DNA from: Pelodera strongyloides
Lineage: Eukaryota; Nematoda; Chromadorea; Rhabditida; Rhabditidae
Reading direction: 5' to 3'
Assembly: GCA_036852015.1 (NCBI GenBank)
Contig: JAANDG010000232.1
Location: 1-64,000 of the forward strand
Length of the DNA: 64,000 nucleotides
Below, piece by piece: positions 13,201 to 27,500 of this stretch. Position 1 is the stretch's first letter. Every line of letters starts with the position of its first letter. The position numbers and the translations under genes are program-made. A model generated the notes under the pieces. The model saw only the letters and a program-made list of their open reading frames with translations, had not been told where the DNA came from and did not search any database.

Positions 13201-14468
13201 AAAACTAGTAACCCTTCGTAGGTCGTAGGCGTGGAAGTAGCTAACCGCTAACACTGAAAATGTTTTTTATATACATTTCTGTAAAATAAGATTTTATATT
13301 GCTATACCAAGGCTTGCATATCTCATGATAAGGTAAAACAAAACCGGAAAATGATAGTAGTTGTGGTATAAGAAAAAAGAAACATAAGTATTTAAATCCA
13401 ATTGAAATAAGTGAAATAATACAAATTGGTCACGAATTGAAATGGCCAACCAAAAGGTAAAAATCTCTTATTATATAAAAGAGCAACTGTAGCCTAATTT
13501 GCATATCGATGTGCGTTACGGAAATGCAAATTTCGTGTTCGGGTATAAAATCGCAGCTCAATATCGAAGTATGCATATGCAATTGTTTACTATTATGTGA
13601 ATTTCTTATGATACGTTTGAAGCTTTGCATATAAGTATGCCCATGCTAAACCAATCATATTTCCATGTAAGTCGCCTCAGGCGGTGTGAGCGGACTGGTA
13701 AATAATAAATAAATAAAATAATCACGTGACTTGATCAAACCACAAAAAAAAACTCTCTATGCAGTTTGTGCAGTGCTTTCCAATTTCCTGTGCTCGTTTA
13801 TTTTTATTTTTATTTTCTGTTCTTTTTCATTTGCATGGTTGTTTTGACTGCTGGCTGCTTACTTTAAATGTGTTCATTTCCTTTTTCCCTTTGTTTATAC
13901 AAAGTTTTCGCTTTTGCAATTGCCAAATTGTAATTGCTAAGAAGAATTTTCAGGTTTAGAACCAGTCTCACTGTTGAAGTTTTAGTATTTACCTGGCGTA
14001 ACATTAATTCTTCCAGAGCGGAAAGTTTACATCCAGGAGAATAAAAATATACCAGGTGAGCTTATGCCTATAATTGTCTTCATAATTAACATAACATAAC
14101 ACAACATAACATTTATTACGAACATAAAAATGTACCACGCAAGTTTTCTCAATATAGGTCCATTATCAAAGAATAAATAAATAATAATGCAAATAAATAT
14201 AATTTTCTTCATAATTCATAAAAAAAACATAACATTTATTACGAACATAAATAAAGACCCGAATATTCCACACTTTGCATACAATAAATGAGAGTTGTCG
14301 AGCACGCGTTCCAAAAACCGCCTGTTATACCGCTTTAAAAATCCTACTTTCAAAATAAACTGTGTGTGCCCTGCCCTTTTACTCTTTACTTAATATGCCT
14401 GTCCCCGATATTACCTCGTTAATTTAATCGTAAAGTAAAGGATGTAATTCTTCTCGCTTTCTCTCCAC

Positions 14469-14514
<46 letters not shown>

Positions 14515-14585
14515 ACTCTAACTCTCTCTCATCTAGTGTCTCTCCTCTCCTCTCTCTCTCCTCTCTCTCCTCTCTCCTTCTCTCT

Positions 14586-14616
<31 letters not shown>

Positions 14617-16668
14617 CCTTTACATCTTTCCATCTACATATTATCTCATCCGCCTGAATCCCGTGATCTCTTCAGAGGGCCCAGATTAGTGATGACACAC
14701 ACAGCAACTTCTAAGCACTTGATATCAAAAGTCTATTGATTTCGGATTACTATCCTTTTTAGGAATTATTATTATTGCGCGCCACATTCTTATAGTATAA
14801 TGGGCAATCAGTACCACATGTTGCACTTTTTTTGTTTAGGTTTTACTCTAAACAGCTCCCGGCCATCTCGTTGGTATTTAAATTAATTACTTTATAAGAG
14901 CGTGCACCTTTATTCAAGGTTATGCAACACAATGTTCAGAGTTTGCTTACGACATGTTTGTAGAGTAGACGTCGTTATGAGATGTAAATAGCTGAATACG
15001 TGTATTTTTAACCTATGTTTAAAGCGAAATACCGGCCGGTTTTTGAAACATGTCCAGTACACCAGCATTCTTATACAGCTTATGCAAATGAACATAAATT
15101 AGAATAAAAAATGAGCTAAATTCGAGTAAATTAGCGTAAATAGGCAAAACTCAGTTGTCCACGATGCGCTTTTCAAAAACCGGCCGGTATTTCGCTTTAA
15201 TTAAAGATGTAAGCATTCGTCAGTTGTACCCCACTTACCCAAACGCCTAAGCAAGAATTGTCTCTTTCTCGTCCGTCTTTTACAGTTGCAAGTTACGTAA
15301 GTACACGTGCGCCGCCAGCCACTAAACTCAAACAATCTCATTAGACAAATTGCTCGAACGATTAAATTTGAGAAGCAAAGAAACAAAGCCGTCTAGTTTT
15401 GCTTCCACTGTCCTATTTATTTATCCAGTAGGTAAAGTCTTAGTATTAGGTCTTATTTTTGGGTTCTTAGGCTTGGGTTTGAGCTTAGGCTTAGGCTTAG
15501 GCTCAGGCTCAGGCTTAGGCTTAGGCTTAGGCTTAGGCTTAGGCTTAGGCTTAGGCTTAGTCTTAGACTTTGGTTGTTCTTACGCATGCGCATATGTTTA
15601 GGTTTAGGTTTAGTGATAGTTTTGTTGTGTTCCCAGTCTCTATTGTAAGTTATAAAAATTTGTTCCTTATGCATGGAAATGTACAACAACAAATATTACG
15701 TGGAAATTGAGAGTTATTCAATTACGTTTATGTAAGTGGATTATAATTGCTATAATTCTGCGATTACATATACGCTTTCCTCTAAGTGCGGGCAATTATT
15801 TATTATAATTATTATAATTTCTTTTAGTAATTTTTCTAACCCACATTGTGAAACAAAGTCTTCGATGATATTTATTGCTTATCCTATTTTGTAAAGCTGA
15901 TTCGAATTTTAGCTTTATTTATTTATTTATTTTTCTCGATTAATGAGAATAACTAATTGAGTTTTTTTTTAAATATATCACTTTAAAATAAAATTTTAAA
16001 GTGATACGACACATTGTTTGAGAAGCCTAGTGGATAAGTGTAGTCCGTTTATTACATGCACATTGCGTTCCATTCTGTGCCATAAATTTTCGTGTAGTGT
16101 ACCCAGCTTTCGATAAGAAAACCCTCGTGTCATATCGCTTTGAACTACCGTGCTACCTGTAATCTTCTTCAATTCTATGAAAACGGAATTTCATCTTGTG
16201 AAATCATCCCTCTAGATCTGACCGAATAGTTTCTGAGTCAAAATCTGAATATCATTTAAAGTACAAAGGAATTAGTTGAATTAATCGCCCATTCATTCAC
16301 TTTCTCTATAATTTACTGTATAAGGTGGTGCTTCTTGCAAATGAGGGGGTTTTGCAAGGCTCTACAGAGAAAATGATGTGCATCTGCTTTTGCATACATC
16401 TTAATCATACGTTTTAGAGTTTATGATAGTGATCAAAATAATAGCTGAAAGCGCATATTCGGCACGTTTATTTGCAAATAACCGCTTTGACAGTCGTTCA
16501 AAGTGAGCACACTTACATTTTTGGTATGTGTAACTTTTGCAGAAGCTACCACCACTCCATATACCGCAATAAGGGTACCTCTGGTATTCCTTAGTTGTTG
16601 GAAGGATAGGTTACCTGGGAGAGCACCTCTCTCACTCTCACTCTCACTCTCTCTCTCACTCTCTCTCA

Positions 16669-16737
<69 letters not shown>

Positions 16738-19700
16738 ATCTCTGCAAGCACTTTTTTTTTAAGATAAACCGTGCATAATTAACATATTTTATCCAAAGTT
16801 CCCATGTTCGCAAAGAACTTTTGGCCCGAGGCTCAGTCTTTGGTTATGAAGGGGTTTTTCCAGAAAATTTGACTTTTTAGCGAAGACGCACTTCTCACAC
16901 AAGATTATTTCATCACTTTTTGATTTGCAGAACTGATCATTTTTGAATTTCATGGTTTTCACATCGCTACTAAAGTGTGCGGTAACACCCACGTAAAATG
17001 AACAAAGCTTAGAAAAATTGCGAGTACGTACCATTCCGTACCAACAAATGTATCTAGAGCTAGTCTGCCGATTTCTTAAAGAAATTCTTTACAAAAAGTA
17101 TTTCAACTTTCCTAACACTCTTCGAGAGATCGCATCACCACTAAAACTGATATGAAGTAAAAATAAGAAAATCACAAAACGAGAGAAATATTGCATTATT
17201 AAAGCGAAATAACAGCCGGTTTCTGAAACGCATCGTGCACAACTGAATTCTTACGTACTTATGTTAAGTTACTCGAGTTTAGCTCGATTTTTCATTCTAA
17301 TTTATGAGCATTTGCATAAGCTGCAGAAGAATTCTGGTGAACTTGATGTGTTTCAAAAACCGGCCGGTATTTCCCTTTAAATTCCAATAAACATTCATGA
17401 TGCCAAACATTGCGTAGAAATATTTAATTGTTTTGTGAAATCATGAAATCTAGTCATAAACAACAAGATTATATCCCTTCAGGCGATTAATATTCTCCAA
17501 TTATTTCTATTGTAATAATTTATTGTGTTGTTTTCAATCATGTAGAAAAAAACTAATTCAAAGTGCGTTGGCTCTATTGCGCCAACGGGATTATTGAAGA
17601 ATTTTGAAAATAATGAAAGACTGATTTTACCATTCAGTCGGCCCTGTTTTACTCCGCACTTTTGAATTTTGAAACTTTACTTATTTCTTATTTTTCACAT
17701 TTCAGCTAGCGGTGATGGGCTCTTTCAAAGTATAAAACGGCATAACAGGTGGTTTTTGAAACTTATGTTGGAGAATAGACCGAGATGGGGCACAAATTAG
17801 CATATAATTTGTATCGCATAAGTTTCACACTCCACTTACAATACCGCTGGAAAAAAATTACCATGAATTCAAATTACCTTTATACAAACAAAGTTGTACC
17901 AATTTTATTTCTATGAGTATGAGTATATAGTTTTAACAAGAGCAGGTATAAATGATAAAATGCTGATGCTTGTTCGTGGGGTGTCGCATGGCATGTCACT
18001 GTAGCCCAAAATACTTTATTGTAAGCATAATCCTATCATAGAATGAGCAAGTTTTGTCGATTAGCACGTAGTATTGGTTGTGGTGCGTTTATAAGTACAC
18101 TGAAGAAACTGCCAATTTTTTTAGTATAAAGTTATGGATAATTTCCTTAACTAACGAGTGTTACATAAAAAACTCCCGCCAGGCACCACGCAAGTCAAGG
18201 CTCTTGTGATGACTGACAATTTTCAAGGGATTCAAGGCGATTACTCCTCATAATTTTCAAAACAAAATCGTCCATTGGGTTCTTTTGTACTTTTCACATG
18301 ACAATCATATGGTGAACCGTGCGCTCATTGCGGTTTCTGAGTTCTCACGACACCTACCTGCTCTTGCTATTCACATAACTATAGGGTGAATTCCCTTTAA
18401 AAATGAACAGTTTCATTCTTGTTTTTCTGAATCTTTTTTTTTTACATTTCCAAAATATTGCCGAATGACTAACGCAAAACATCTGATCACTGAACTGATT
18501 GGTTCCTGGGATCCTTCTTTAACTTATACAAATTATTCTTACAAGTTAAATGTCAATGCTGATAATGCTTGCCTGACATATTCGCTCCACCTGACATATT
18601 CTTCCTGAAAATGTCCAAATTTTGTATAACTTTTTGAATAATTTCTGCGAAAATCCCCAAGATAAATGGCTCAATTAAGATTGTTAATAGTAATTGCGGA
18701 TCATCAATTTATCTTAAGCTTTATCTTTATAATATTTTGCAAAATTGTCACAAAAAAAGGTTGCCGCCCTTTCTAAAGCGGTATAACAGGCGGTTTTTGA
18801 AGACGTGTTGGACATTTCCATTTAAACATGCAAGTGTTTTCCACGGACTTTGTGCTCTTCCGGGGCAGATGAGCACTGCATGGCAATGTAGGCGTCTAGT
18901 ATACATTTCAAAACCACGTACCATACCGCTTTAAGACTCGTAGTGCAGTCACTGCAGATTTGTAACTTAAAAATTATATTCATTAAACACTCTCAGCTTT
19001 CCTGCATATAAAAGAGATAACGTTTTCAAAACAATAAGCTATAAAATCAATGTTTTTGCACACTTTAATTTTTGACATCAACGGAACAGAATAAACCAAT
19101 AAACTTTACGCACGCTTCTTTAGAAATAAAATGCAGCTTATAAAACGGATAATTAGGTTGTCTGACAGGTACAAGGTAATTATAATTGGAGTGCCTGCTC
19201 ATTTTGGAAATATAAAGATTTTTATATTTTATCGTTAATTATTGGCTTCCACCCACTATAAGTATGTCTGTATGTCGCATTTGATAAAGAAAGTAGTTCA
19301 ACGATGCATCTCAAATTCAACTTTTAAATTTTGCATTTAATAATTTGCATATAAACTTTAAAGAACTAGGAGATTAATGTTTAGTTTTCGGTAAAAGCAA
19401 ACATATCTACATATCAACAAAAAACGGGTACCTAATTCCCTTCGCATATCTTTATGGTGTTGCAGTATTCGATACCTGCACTGTTTGCTGCTCGCATGGC
19501 TCCAGCTGCGCACAATTGTTGCGCCGCGACGATTTTTGCTGTTCGCATGGCCTCAGCTGCGCGCCAATGTTGCGCGCCGCAACGATTTTTGGTTCTGAAC
19601 TATATCTTGCTGCGACTAGGATATTTCCTACAGCACAAACCTACGTTGTGCGGCAATGGTGCGGCGCTAATTCATGCTTTTACGAAGCTCGTATGTCAAC

Positions 19701-21497
19701 GTTTCCAGAAACAGTATCGCATCAACAACATTCCAGGCAGTCCTTTTCATCCATATGAAAACTCATTAACTAGCTACAGCTACAGTACATCTGAGTTTCA
19801 ACAGGGATTAGCTAACGAAAGCTTCTACTTCACGCTACAGTATATTGTTAAGACCCGGCAAGAGTTTCGACAGCGTAACTAAGGACAGCGGTCAGGTAAG
19901 CTTTAGATTTTTCATTATATGAGCAACAATAAGTTGCAGACTAATGGGAGGTGTCTGGCATACATTTCGAAACCCACGTACCATACCGCTTTAAGACTGG
20001 CAGTCACGGCAGATTTGTAACCTCAACAGATGTTACCGTTACCGATCTTATCGTTAGAAAACAAACTGTTATTATTTATAACTAACTCATTCCAAGTGAG
20101 TGATTTTATACGTTTAAAGCGACGCACCGGCCGGTTTTTGAAACACATCGAACAGACCAGCATTCTAATGCAGCGTATGCAAATGAACATAAATTAGAAC
20201 AAAAAATCGAGCTAAATTCGAGCAAATTAGCATATATATGCAAGAATTCGGTTGTCCATGATGCGTTTCAAGAACCTGTCGGTATTTCGCTTTAATGGAG
20301 CTATCGCATAGTTCTCTTATTGATATAAAAGCAATATCACCACTTTTGTGCAAAAATTGACGTTGAAAAATCTCAATCATTTTTTTTTTTTTTTTGATAA
20401 CCGCTAAAAAAATGAAAGAATTGCTGAACAGGTGACGTAAACAAAACAGAGAGACGCTACCTTCTTACTGTAACTTTCCTTTATTTAGTGGCTGCGCGTG
20501 CGCCATGTTGTCGCGGCGAGCGAAGAGCCGCGATGACGACGTTTTTCTGCCCGACACGACGCCTCAAAAACATGTATCGCGCGCCAAGGCAAATGATTGC
20601 ACGGATGTGGAGAAAAAGGTTTTCTTTTATATTATTTCAATTTACAAATTTTATTTTATTTATTGATTATTTTATTATGATTGAAGTAAGGTTATGGGTA
20701 AGCAAATTGGTTCAAGGTTTTGCAGGGATCGTGAGTGATCATGAGTGAACATGAGTAGTGGTGATAAGTGACTTCTCTCTTTCTCTCCCCTCTCTCCTCT
20801 CTTCCTCTCTTTCTATACCACTCAAATCACGCTCTCTGTTAATGGATTGCGAATTCGCACCGGAAAAGTGGGCTGTGCGAATTCGCACAGCAAACTTTCC
20901 AAATTCGCACCGGCAAAATACCCGGTGCGAAATCGCAGACTCTCATGTGATCTGCGAATTCGCACCGAAAAACGTAAAAAAAACTTTTCACCCTCTTCAC
21001 CCTCTCCGCAGTGCCTGTTCTCTGGACTAGGATTTTGCACTGCGAATTCGCACCGGAAATACTGCGAATTCGCAGAGCAAGAAATCCAAAAAGAATTCCA
21101 AGAGAATTCTTTTTGGGTTTTTTCCGGTGCGAATTCGCAGCACAACATCCTAGCTTCCCTTAATCTTTCCCATATGCCCCCCCCCCTCTAGCTCACACAC
21201 TCGTAATCGTAAATGACAAAGCTCCAACTTGGTATCCTCCGCCCTCTCTTGCTTGCCCAGGAAGTCGACGTCGACGAGGTAGTCCTGGTGGGCGTGATGA
21301 GCAAGCACCTCTCCGTCCAGCTCTTGTAGCGGCACGTCCTCCCGGTTCCTCAGCTGCTTGAATTCATCACCTGCACCAGGATGTCGATCTCGTTGCCGTA
21401 ATCCCCATAGTCCTGGGTCACTGGGTCACTACCGTCCAACTCCTTAGCAGAGGCGCCAAGGATTTCCTAAATAAAGAAGACGCAGAAATGAAATGTG

Positions 21498-21543
<46 letters not shown>

Positions 21544-24500
21544 TCCTCCTCTCTTTCCTTTCTAGCCTACGCTCTACGTCTCTCTATCTCTAAATATCTC
21601 TCTTCTATCCTCATTCTAATGCTTTCCCTCGCACTCCAGCTTCCCTCTGAACCTCTCTCTCTCTCTCTCGCCCTTTCCCTCCCCGCTACACTTCATTCAC
21701 AACATGTTTATTTCAATAATCCCTCCCCATTTAGACTCCCTAGGTAAATGCCATTCTAGATTGCCTCCGTTTTCGTACTATAATCAGAACATTTGCCCAT
21801 GTAGGTCAGGATTACTCTCTCCGAGTGGCGGGCCCGAGTAAGTTAGAGTCTACCCAAATAAATGAACTTGTTATAGCAAGAGAACAGTCGCAATCTAGAA
21901 TGGAATTTACGGAGAAAATCTAGACGGAGAAGGGTTATTAAAATAAAGCTTCACTTTCACATGTACAAACGCTAACAATATGAACAAAGCATAAATTCAA
22001 ATGTAACCGAAAAGGGTTTTCTTAAACCATAGTTATTTTAGATAACGTTTGGATACAGTAAGACAGTGCCAACCTTGTGATCTTATTGAGAGATTGTCTC
22101 AAATTAAGTAGTCATTCTGAATCTAAATGTCTTTCGCATGCCGCCGCCTCCTCTATCTCAACATATTTCTTAGGGCGCATTCGAGTTGGACATTTTCCGG
22201 AAAAGAAAAGAAAAGAAAAAAGTGGTTCGAGATGGACACCCAGAAAAAAAATAATACACGCAAAATAATTGTCGAAAATGCAATTGTACCGTAATTGAAA
22301 CTAAAATCAATCGATCATTTGCATGTGTATGCGTGGCAATTGCATTCTTTTCTGGTGAAATCCATCTCGAACCACTTTTTTCCTTTTCTTTTCCGGAAAA
22401 TGTCCAACTCGAATGCGCCCTAATATTAGCACTTTTCTCTCCCTCCTATTTCTGCCCTTTACTTTTCTCTCTCTGTCACTAAGTTTCCCTTCTCGCTTTC
22501 TCTCTGTGCGCATCTCTCTCCCGTCCACGATCTCTCTTCTCCGTACACCTCTCAGTTCTCTCTCTCTCTCATTTAAACCATCCTCATACCAATTCCAAAG
22601 TAAGTTATCAGCGCTCCCTCGTATCGCAAGTTCCTATTTATACATCGCAATTAGAAACGCTCAACTGCAAACGCCGACCTTTCTATCCTCCGACTGTTTG
22701 CTCCGTCGTCGTCCATATGACCTCGTTCGGAATGGTCTCGTGCCCGTCGTTGTCCAGGAAGTCGACATCGACTAGGTTGACCTGGTGAACGAGGTTCATA
22801 CTCTCCGTCTTCGTCCAGTGTGTGAAGAACTCCTGAGCGAACAACAAGCAGAAAAAGAAGTTTTATGTCAAATTCTTTCTCAGCCCCTCCCTCTCTCTCT
22901 CTCTCCTCTCTCTCTTTCCAACACTTCCCTTCCTCTCCCCCCTTCATTCCATATCTCTCCCTCTATCTCTCCCTCCCTTTCCACTCTCCAACTCTCTCTC
23001 CCCCTCTCTCTCCCTTTCTCAATCTCCCTAGCTACCCAGTTATTTCAGTAATCCCTCCCCATTTAGACTCCCTAGGTAAATGCCATTGTAGATTGCCTCC
23101 GTTTTCGTACTATAATCAGAACATTTGCCCACGTAGGTCAGGATCACTCTCTCCGAGTGGCGGGCCCGAGTAAGTTAGAGTCTACCCAGATAAATGAACC
23201 TCTTATAGCACGAGAACAGTAGCAATCTAGAATGGAATTTACGGAGAAAATCTAAACGGGAAGGGATTACTGAAATAAAGCAACCGTGTGCTAATCATAT
23301 TTAAGTATCATTATTGTTCTTCTACTAAAAAAGAACACAATACTACACTAACTATCTTTGTATACTTTAACCCTATGCTCCTACCCTTACTAAATCGTTA
23401 CGCGCTTTATCTAACGAGACCAATATACTGTTCAAAAACGACGATGTCAAAAGTTAAAAAGAAATTGAACTGAGTTTAGTTTATGAATATCTTATACGTA
23501 ACATCCTGCCGATAAAGTGAACCTACATTAGTCATTACTGTAGTTATTCGACTTACTAGTTGCCACTGAATGATGGTGCCTGGTATCCCGCTCCATAAGC
23601 TCCTGGTTGGCGAGGTGGTTCATAGTGAGGTCCTTCACGAAGTCCATCACGGCACTCTCATCTTGAAATTCTTAACGTTGACCTTGTTGACACGCTGATT
23701 CTGAAAAAGGAAACATATACAGCTGATTGCTAGAACTGGAAAGAACGCCCAGCATACACATAAAACACGCTGTATTATGTGTAATTAACAAAGTCCAGAG
23801 TTATAGACGATAAACCTAGATAGCAGAATTTAGAATAGGTAGGAAAACGTAGAATAAAGATGAAGAAACAAGATGGAAACCTATGAAGACTAGTTGCAAT
23901 ATGGCGAGATATCTATAAACTTGAGCTAAATAAGCATATTCGCCTACATGCAGCAAAATAAACAGAAACAGGGTGATGTAGCAAATCTCGACAATAAACC
24001 AAGGAGACAGTAAAATAAAGTCTAAGCGATTAAGCAAAGTAGAAATACATGTGATAGATGTTGGAGCATTCGGTAGACTGGTCTCTGTCTGGCAAGATAC
24101 CTACTTTTAAAAATTAGAATACATGCAAACTGATATGCGGCGCGGGCTCATTATGCTAAATTAGGGGGCGGGGCCAAGAGTACATCGTTTACATCGTTTA
24201 CCGATAGTGATAGGAAATCGAATGAATCAATGTTGAAAAGATTGCGAATTCCTAATTGGAAATATAATCGAGATTCATAATCTTAACCTAAGTCATTTTT
24301 ATTAATTAAATTTTCTAGTTATGGTTATGGTCTTATCAATCATTATGTATTACAAAGCCAGTATACGTTCATACCGCGGTAGTGAGCAGCCTATACTTCA
24401 TTGACTTTTTTTAATTATAAACATATAAAATTAACAATGAACCGCAAGCAAAATTTAAATTTAAATTTAAATCTAAAAAAGAGCAGGAACATAACAAAGT

Positions 24501-27500
24501 CACGTCCTTCCCAGACGAGAGAAAAAAACGTCTGAAGCCGGTCACCAACTGGTTTTCTCCTAAAATCCCATTTGGTGACCGGTCACAGACCATTTGGTGA
24601 CCAGTTTACGACGGTTTTCGAGGAAGCTTACGTCAAGGTTGTAGCCGCCAAGTGGTCATCAAATGGTCTGGGTTCCTTCATTTTCTATGTATATACAGTA
24701 AGACAAAGTACTGTAATAAACGTACAACATATTCTAGGACGACAAGAAGGCTGAAAAGGAACGGAAGAAAAATGCGAAAAAGATGCAATCGATGCCATTA
24801 CGTAAGAAATCCGAAGAGCACAACAATAACGTTAAAATACGCAAATTCTCCGCTCGAATCATGTCCTCTAGCGGTGGAGAGGACAGAGAAAAAGAGGAGA
24901 GAAAAGAACAGGAAAAGGAGAGGGAACGGGCGAGAAAGGAGGTGAGAGATTTACAACAAAGTTTTTGTTATGACACTAGTCTTATTAACGTAGAATTCAC
25001 CGTATTGTGAACGACAAAAAATATAGTAAAGACTAATGTAAAGACTAGGTAGTTTGTTATAATTGTAAGGTACTTTGTAAGGTACCAGTAAGGTGCTTTA
25101 TTATAATTGATTCGTAATTTATGTTTTGCGTACTTTCCCTTCTAATGAAAAGAGTGCGGTTACGGTCTCTTGCAATCACTAGTAAATCTCGTGTGTTTTT
25201 GATTAGTGGATATTAGAATGGCCTTATTAGCGTCCCATTTAATCACTAACGTACTGGCAGTGTAGTAACCCTATTACTCTAGATTTTCATGACTGTAGTA
25301 CAAGAACGTGTACAGAAAAGATCATTGCTACGACTAGTAGATTACTGTGTTTTGTTTGTACTATGTGTAATAGCCAACAGCATACGATACGTCCGTACAC
25401 TCCAGTGATTATACGGATAACATGCCATGGATCTTTTGTAATTGTAGTTATTTATACATTTGTGTAACAAAAATATGCTCCCGGTAGTAAACTACACAAA
25501 AACATCGTACATCTTGTAAAATTGAAAATATAAAGTACCCTAACGCCAATTTTCCAGGAGAAGCGCATTCAAAAGGAAAACAAAAGAGAAGGCAAGTCCA
25601 CTGATTCTTCGCCAGCGCGAAAAGTGAGCGAGGGACGATTTCTTCCCGCGGCGCTCCGAAGTCCGGGAGCTATATTGAGGTATGGGGTGAATAATTTGAA
25701 TGGTATGGTGGTGGTAGAATGGTTGTATGGCATGTGTGTGGTTCTTCTAAAACACTGATGAAACGGTCAAATTGCGTCATATTCACTCACGACGCCAATT
25801 ACACTATTGATCGCTTTACAACTTAGCTGCGCTATCGATCAAAGGCAAATCCTTGGCATAAGAAAATTACATTTATTTTTTACTTACAATTAAACATTAC
25901 AGACGAAAGAAGAAACCTCTCGGTCCCAGTCTCAGTTGGGATCCCGAGAGACATTCCAAGGGCAGCACCAGTGGAGATGAGAGGTGTGTTTACTGGTTTA
26001 CTTATTATATACGGTGTTATACGGTAGGCCGGTGCCTGGTATACGGTTGGCCGGTGCCTGGTATGCGGTAGACCGTCGTCTGGTATACGGTAGATTCGGT
26101 TTATTCTCAGGTAGTTGCCATCCATGGTTGACTCTATCCGGTAGACTTTATGCATTTTATGTACTTTGCTATGGTATACAGTATACAGTATACTGGTGCC
26201 GGGCCAACCAACGACAAAATTGGGGTGCAAACGGCGTGGGTACGGCGCGCAAGTTGCACGCCGTACTACTTCATTTCGCCTCGGGTTTTTCGCGTGCATG
26301 CGGCGTGAGTACGGCGTGCATGTTGCACGCCATTCCCAATCCGCGTCCATTTTTGCACGCCACCACGCTGCCAAATGCACACTGCACGCCGTTGTCACGC
26401 GGCTTGCACGCCAAGTTTCGTCAGTGACTGGAAAGTGTAAGACACTGAATTGTTGAGAATTACGTGTCCCGCTTACTCCTTATGCAACTCAAAAGGTTAT
26501 TTATATATTTTTCCATGCAGGTAGTCCCCAACTGTCCTCTAGGTTGGCCTTCTGGAATAAATTATCAGAAAATGAATTTTTTATGATTGTTTTGACGGTG
26601 TCGCATAAAATTTCATAAAAAAATACCATATTGACTAAAATAAAGGTGAAATTTATACTATTTATACAACGATGCGAGCAATCTACATTCCACTTGAAAA
26701 GTCACTTTTGCGCTTTTAACCTTTTTGTTTCATAAGAATATATTTGTTTCTGCTCATTTTCCGCATATTAATAACCAATTTTTCTCGAAAATCATGTTAG
26801 ACGGCGTAAATTACAGGTCATAAGTTCCTTAATTGTGACGTAGTTTATTGATTAGGGCCTTACTTTCTTGAAATAAATTCGAATAGGCTTCGAATATTGT
26901 TTTTCGTCCAGTTACTTCTCTTCTGGTTTTTTGGCCACCACTTGTTTGACAGCATAGGAAATGGGTGAACCCATTTGGGTACGGTTCACTGTTTTTTTTC
27001 GTGGCCCTGCCCATTTGGTGACCAACTCTTGACCAAGATCTGATTTATAAAATATTTTTACCTTCCAAGAATTAGTTCAGAAAAAAAGAGATCCTTGTAG
27101 TTTACTTGCACACACTTTGCAACCCCGTAAATAATATATAAGGCGAATGTGAAAAATGACGTATTTATTTGGTGTAAGCATGTGTTTATGGCAACCAACA
27201 TAGTAGTTTTAGTTCTATTTATGGTAAGCAAAATGACAAATTCTTTCTTTACTAAGGAAAGTTCAAACGTGGAATTTTGCAGTTATTTTCTATAGTAAAA
27301 CTGTAATTATGTGTATAGATGATGCGTAATTTTCCTTATAATTATAATGAATGGCCAATTTATAACCAAAAGCTCAACGAGTAAAAAGAATGAGCAATCA
27401 AGCGTGAAGACGCTCTATTAATAAAACACCCAGTTTAAATTAGGCTACGTGAAATTATACAATTTCCTAAATTTTCTAAAAATTGCCCATTTATAGTGCA

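Larger units (their letters stand above)
12813..20488 (+). other. Intron 9 (7.7 kb), repeat-rich
   Basis: Bounded by a GTACGT donor and TTTATTTAG acceptor. It contains a CTACCA-rich MITE, three family A MITEs, one or more family B elements, TTAGGC repeats and two CT microsatellites. A 142-codon frame at 19454-19882 is listed separately. Confidence 0.6.
20619..24737 (+). other. Intron 10 (4.1 kb)
   Basis: Between donor GTTTTC and acceptor ATTCTAG. Holds a palindrome cluster, a duplicated CT-rich unit with minus-strand exon-like modules, and a foldback MITE. Confidence 0.65.

Noticed and set aside
25880..26427. Frames of 147-172 codons on both strands behind exon 13
   Set aside because: They arise from GC-rich repeat units (GCGTGCA and TATACGGT) and overlap a kinase exon on the other strand.
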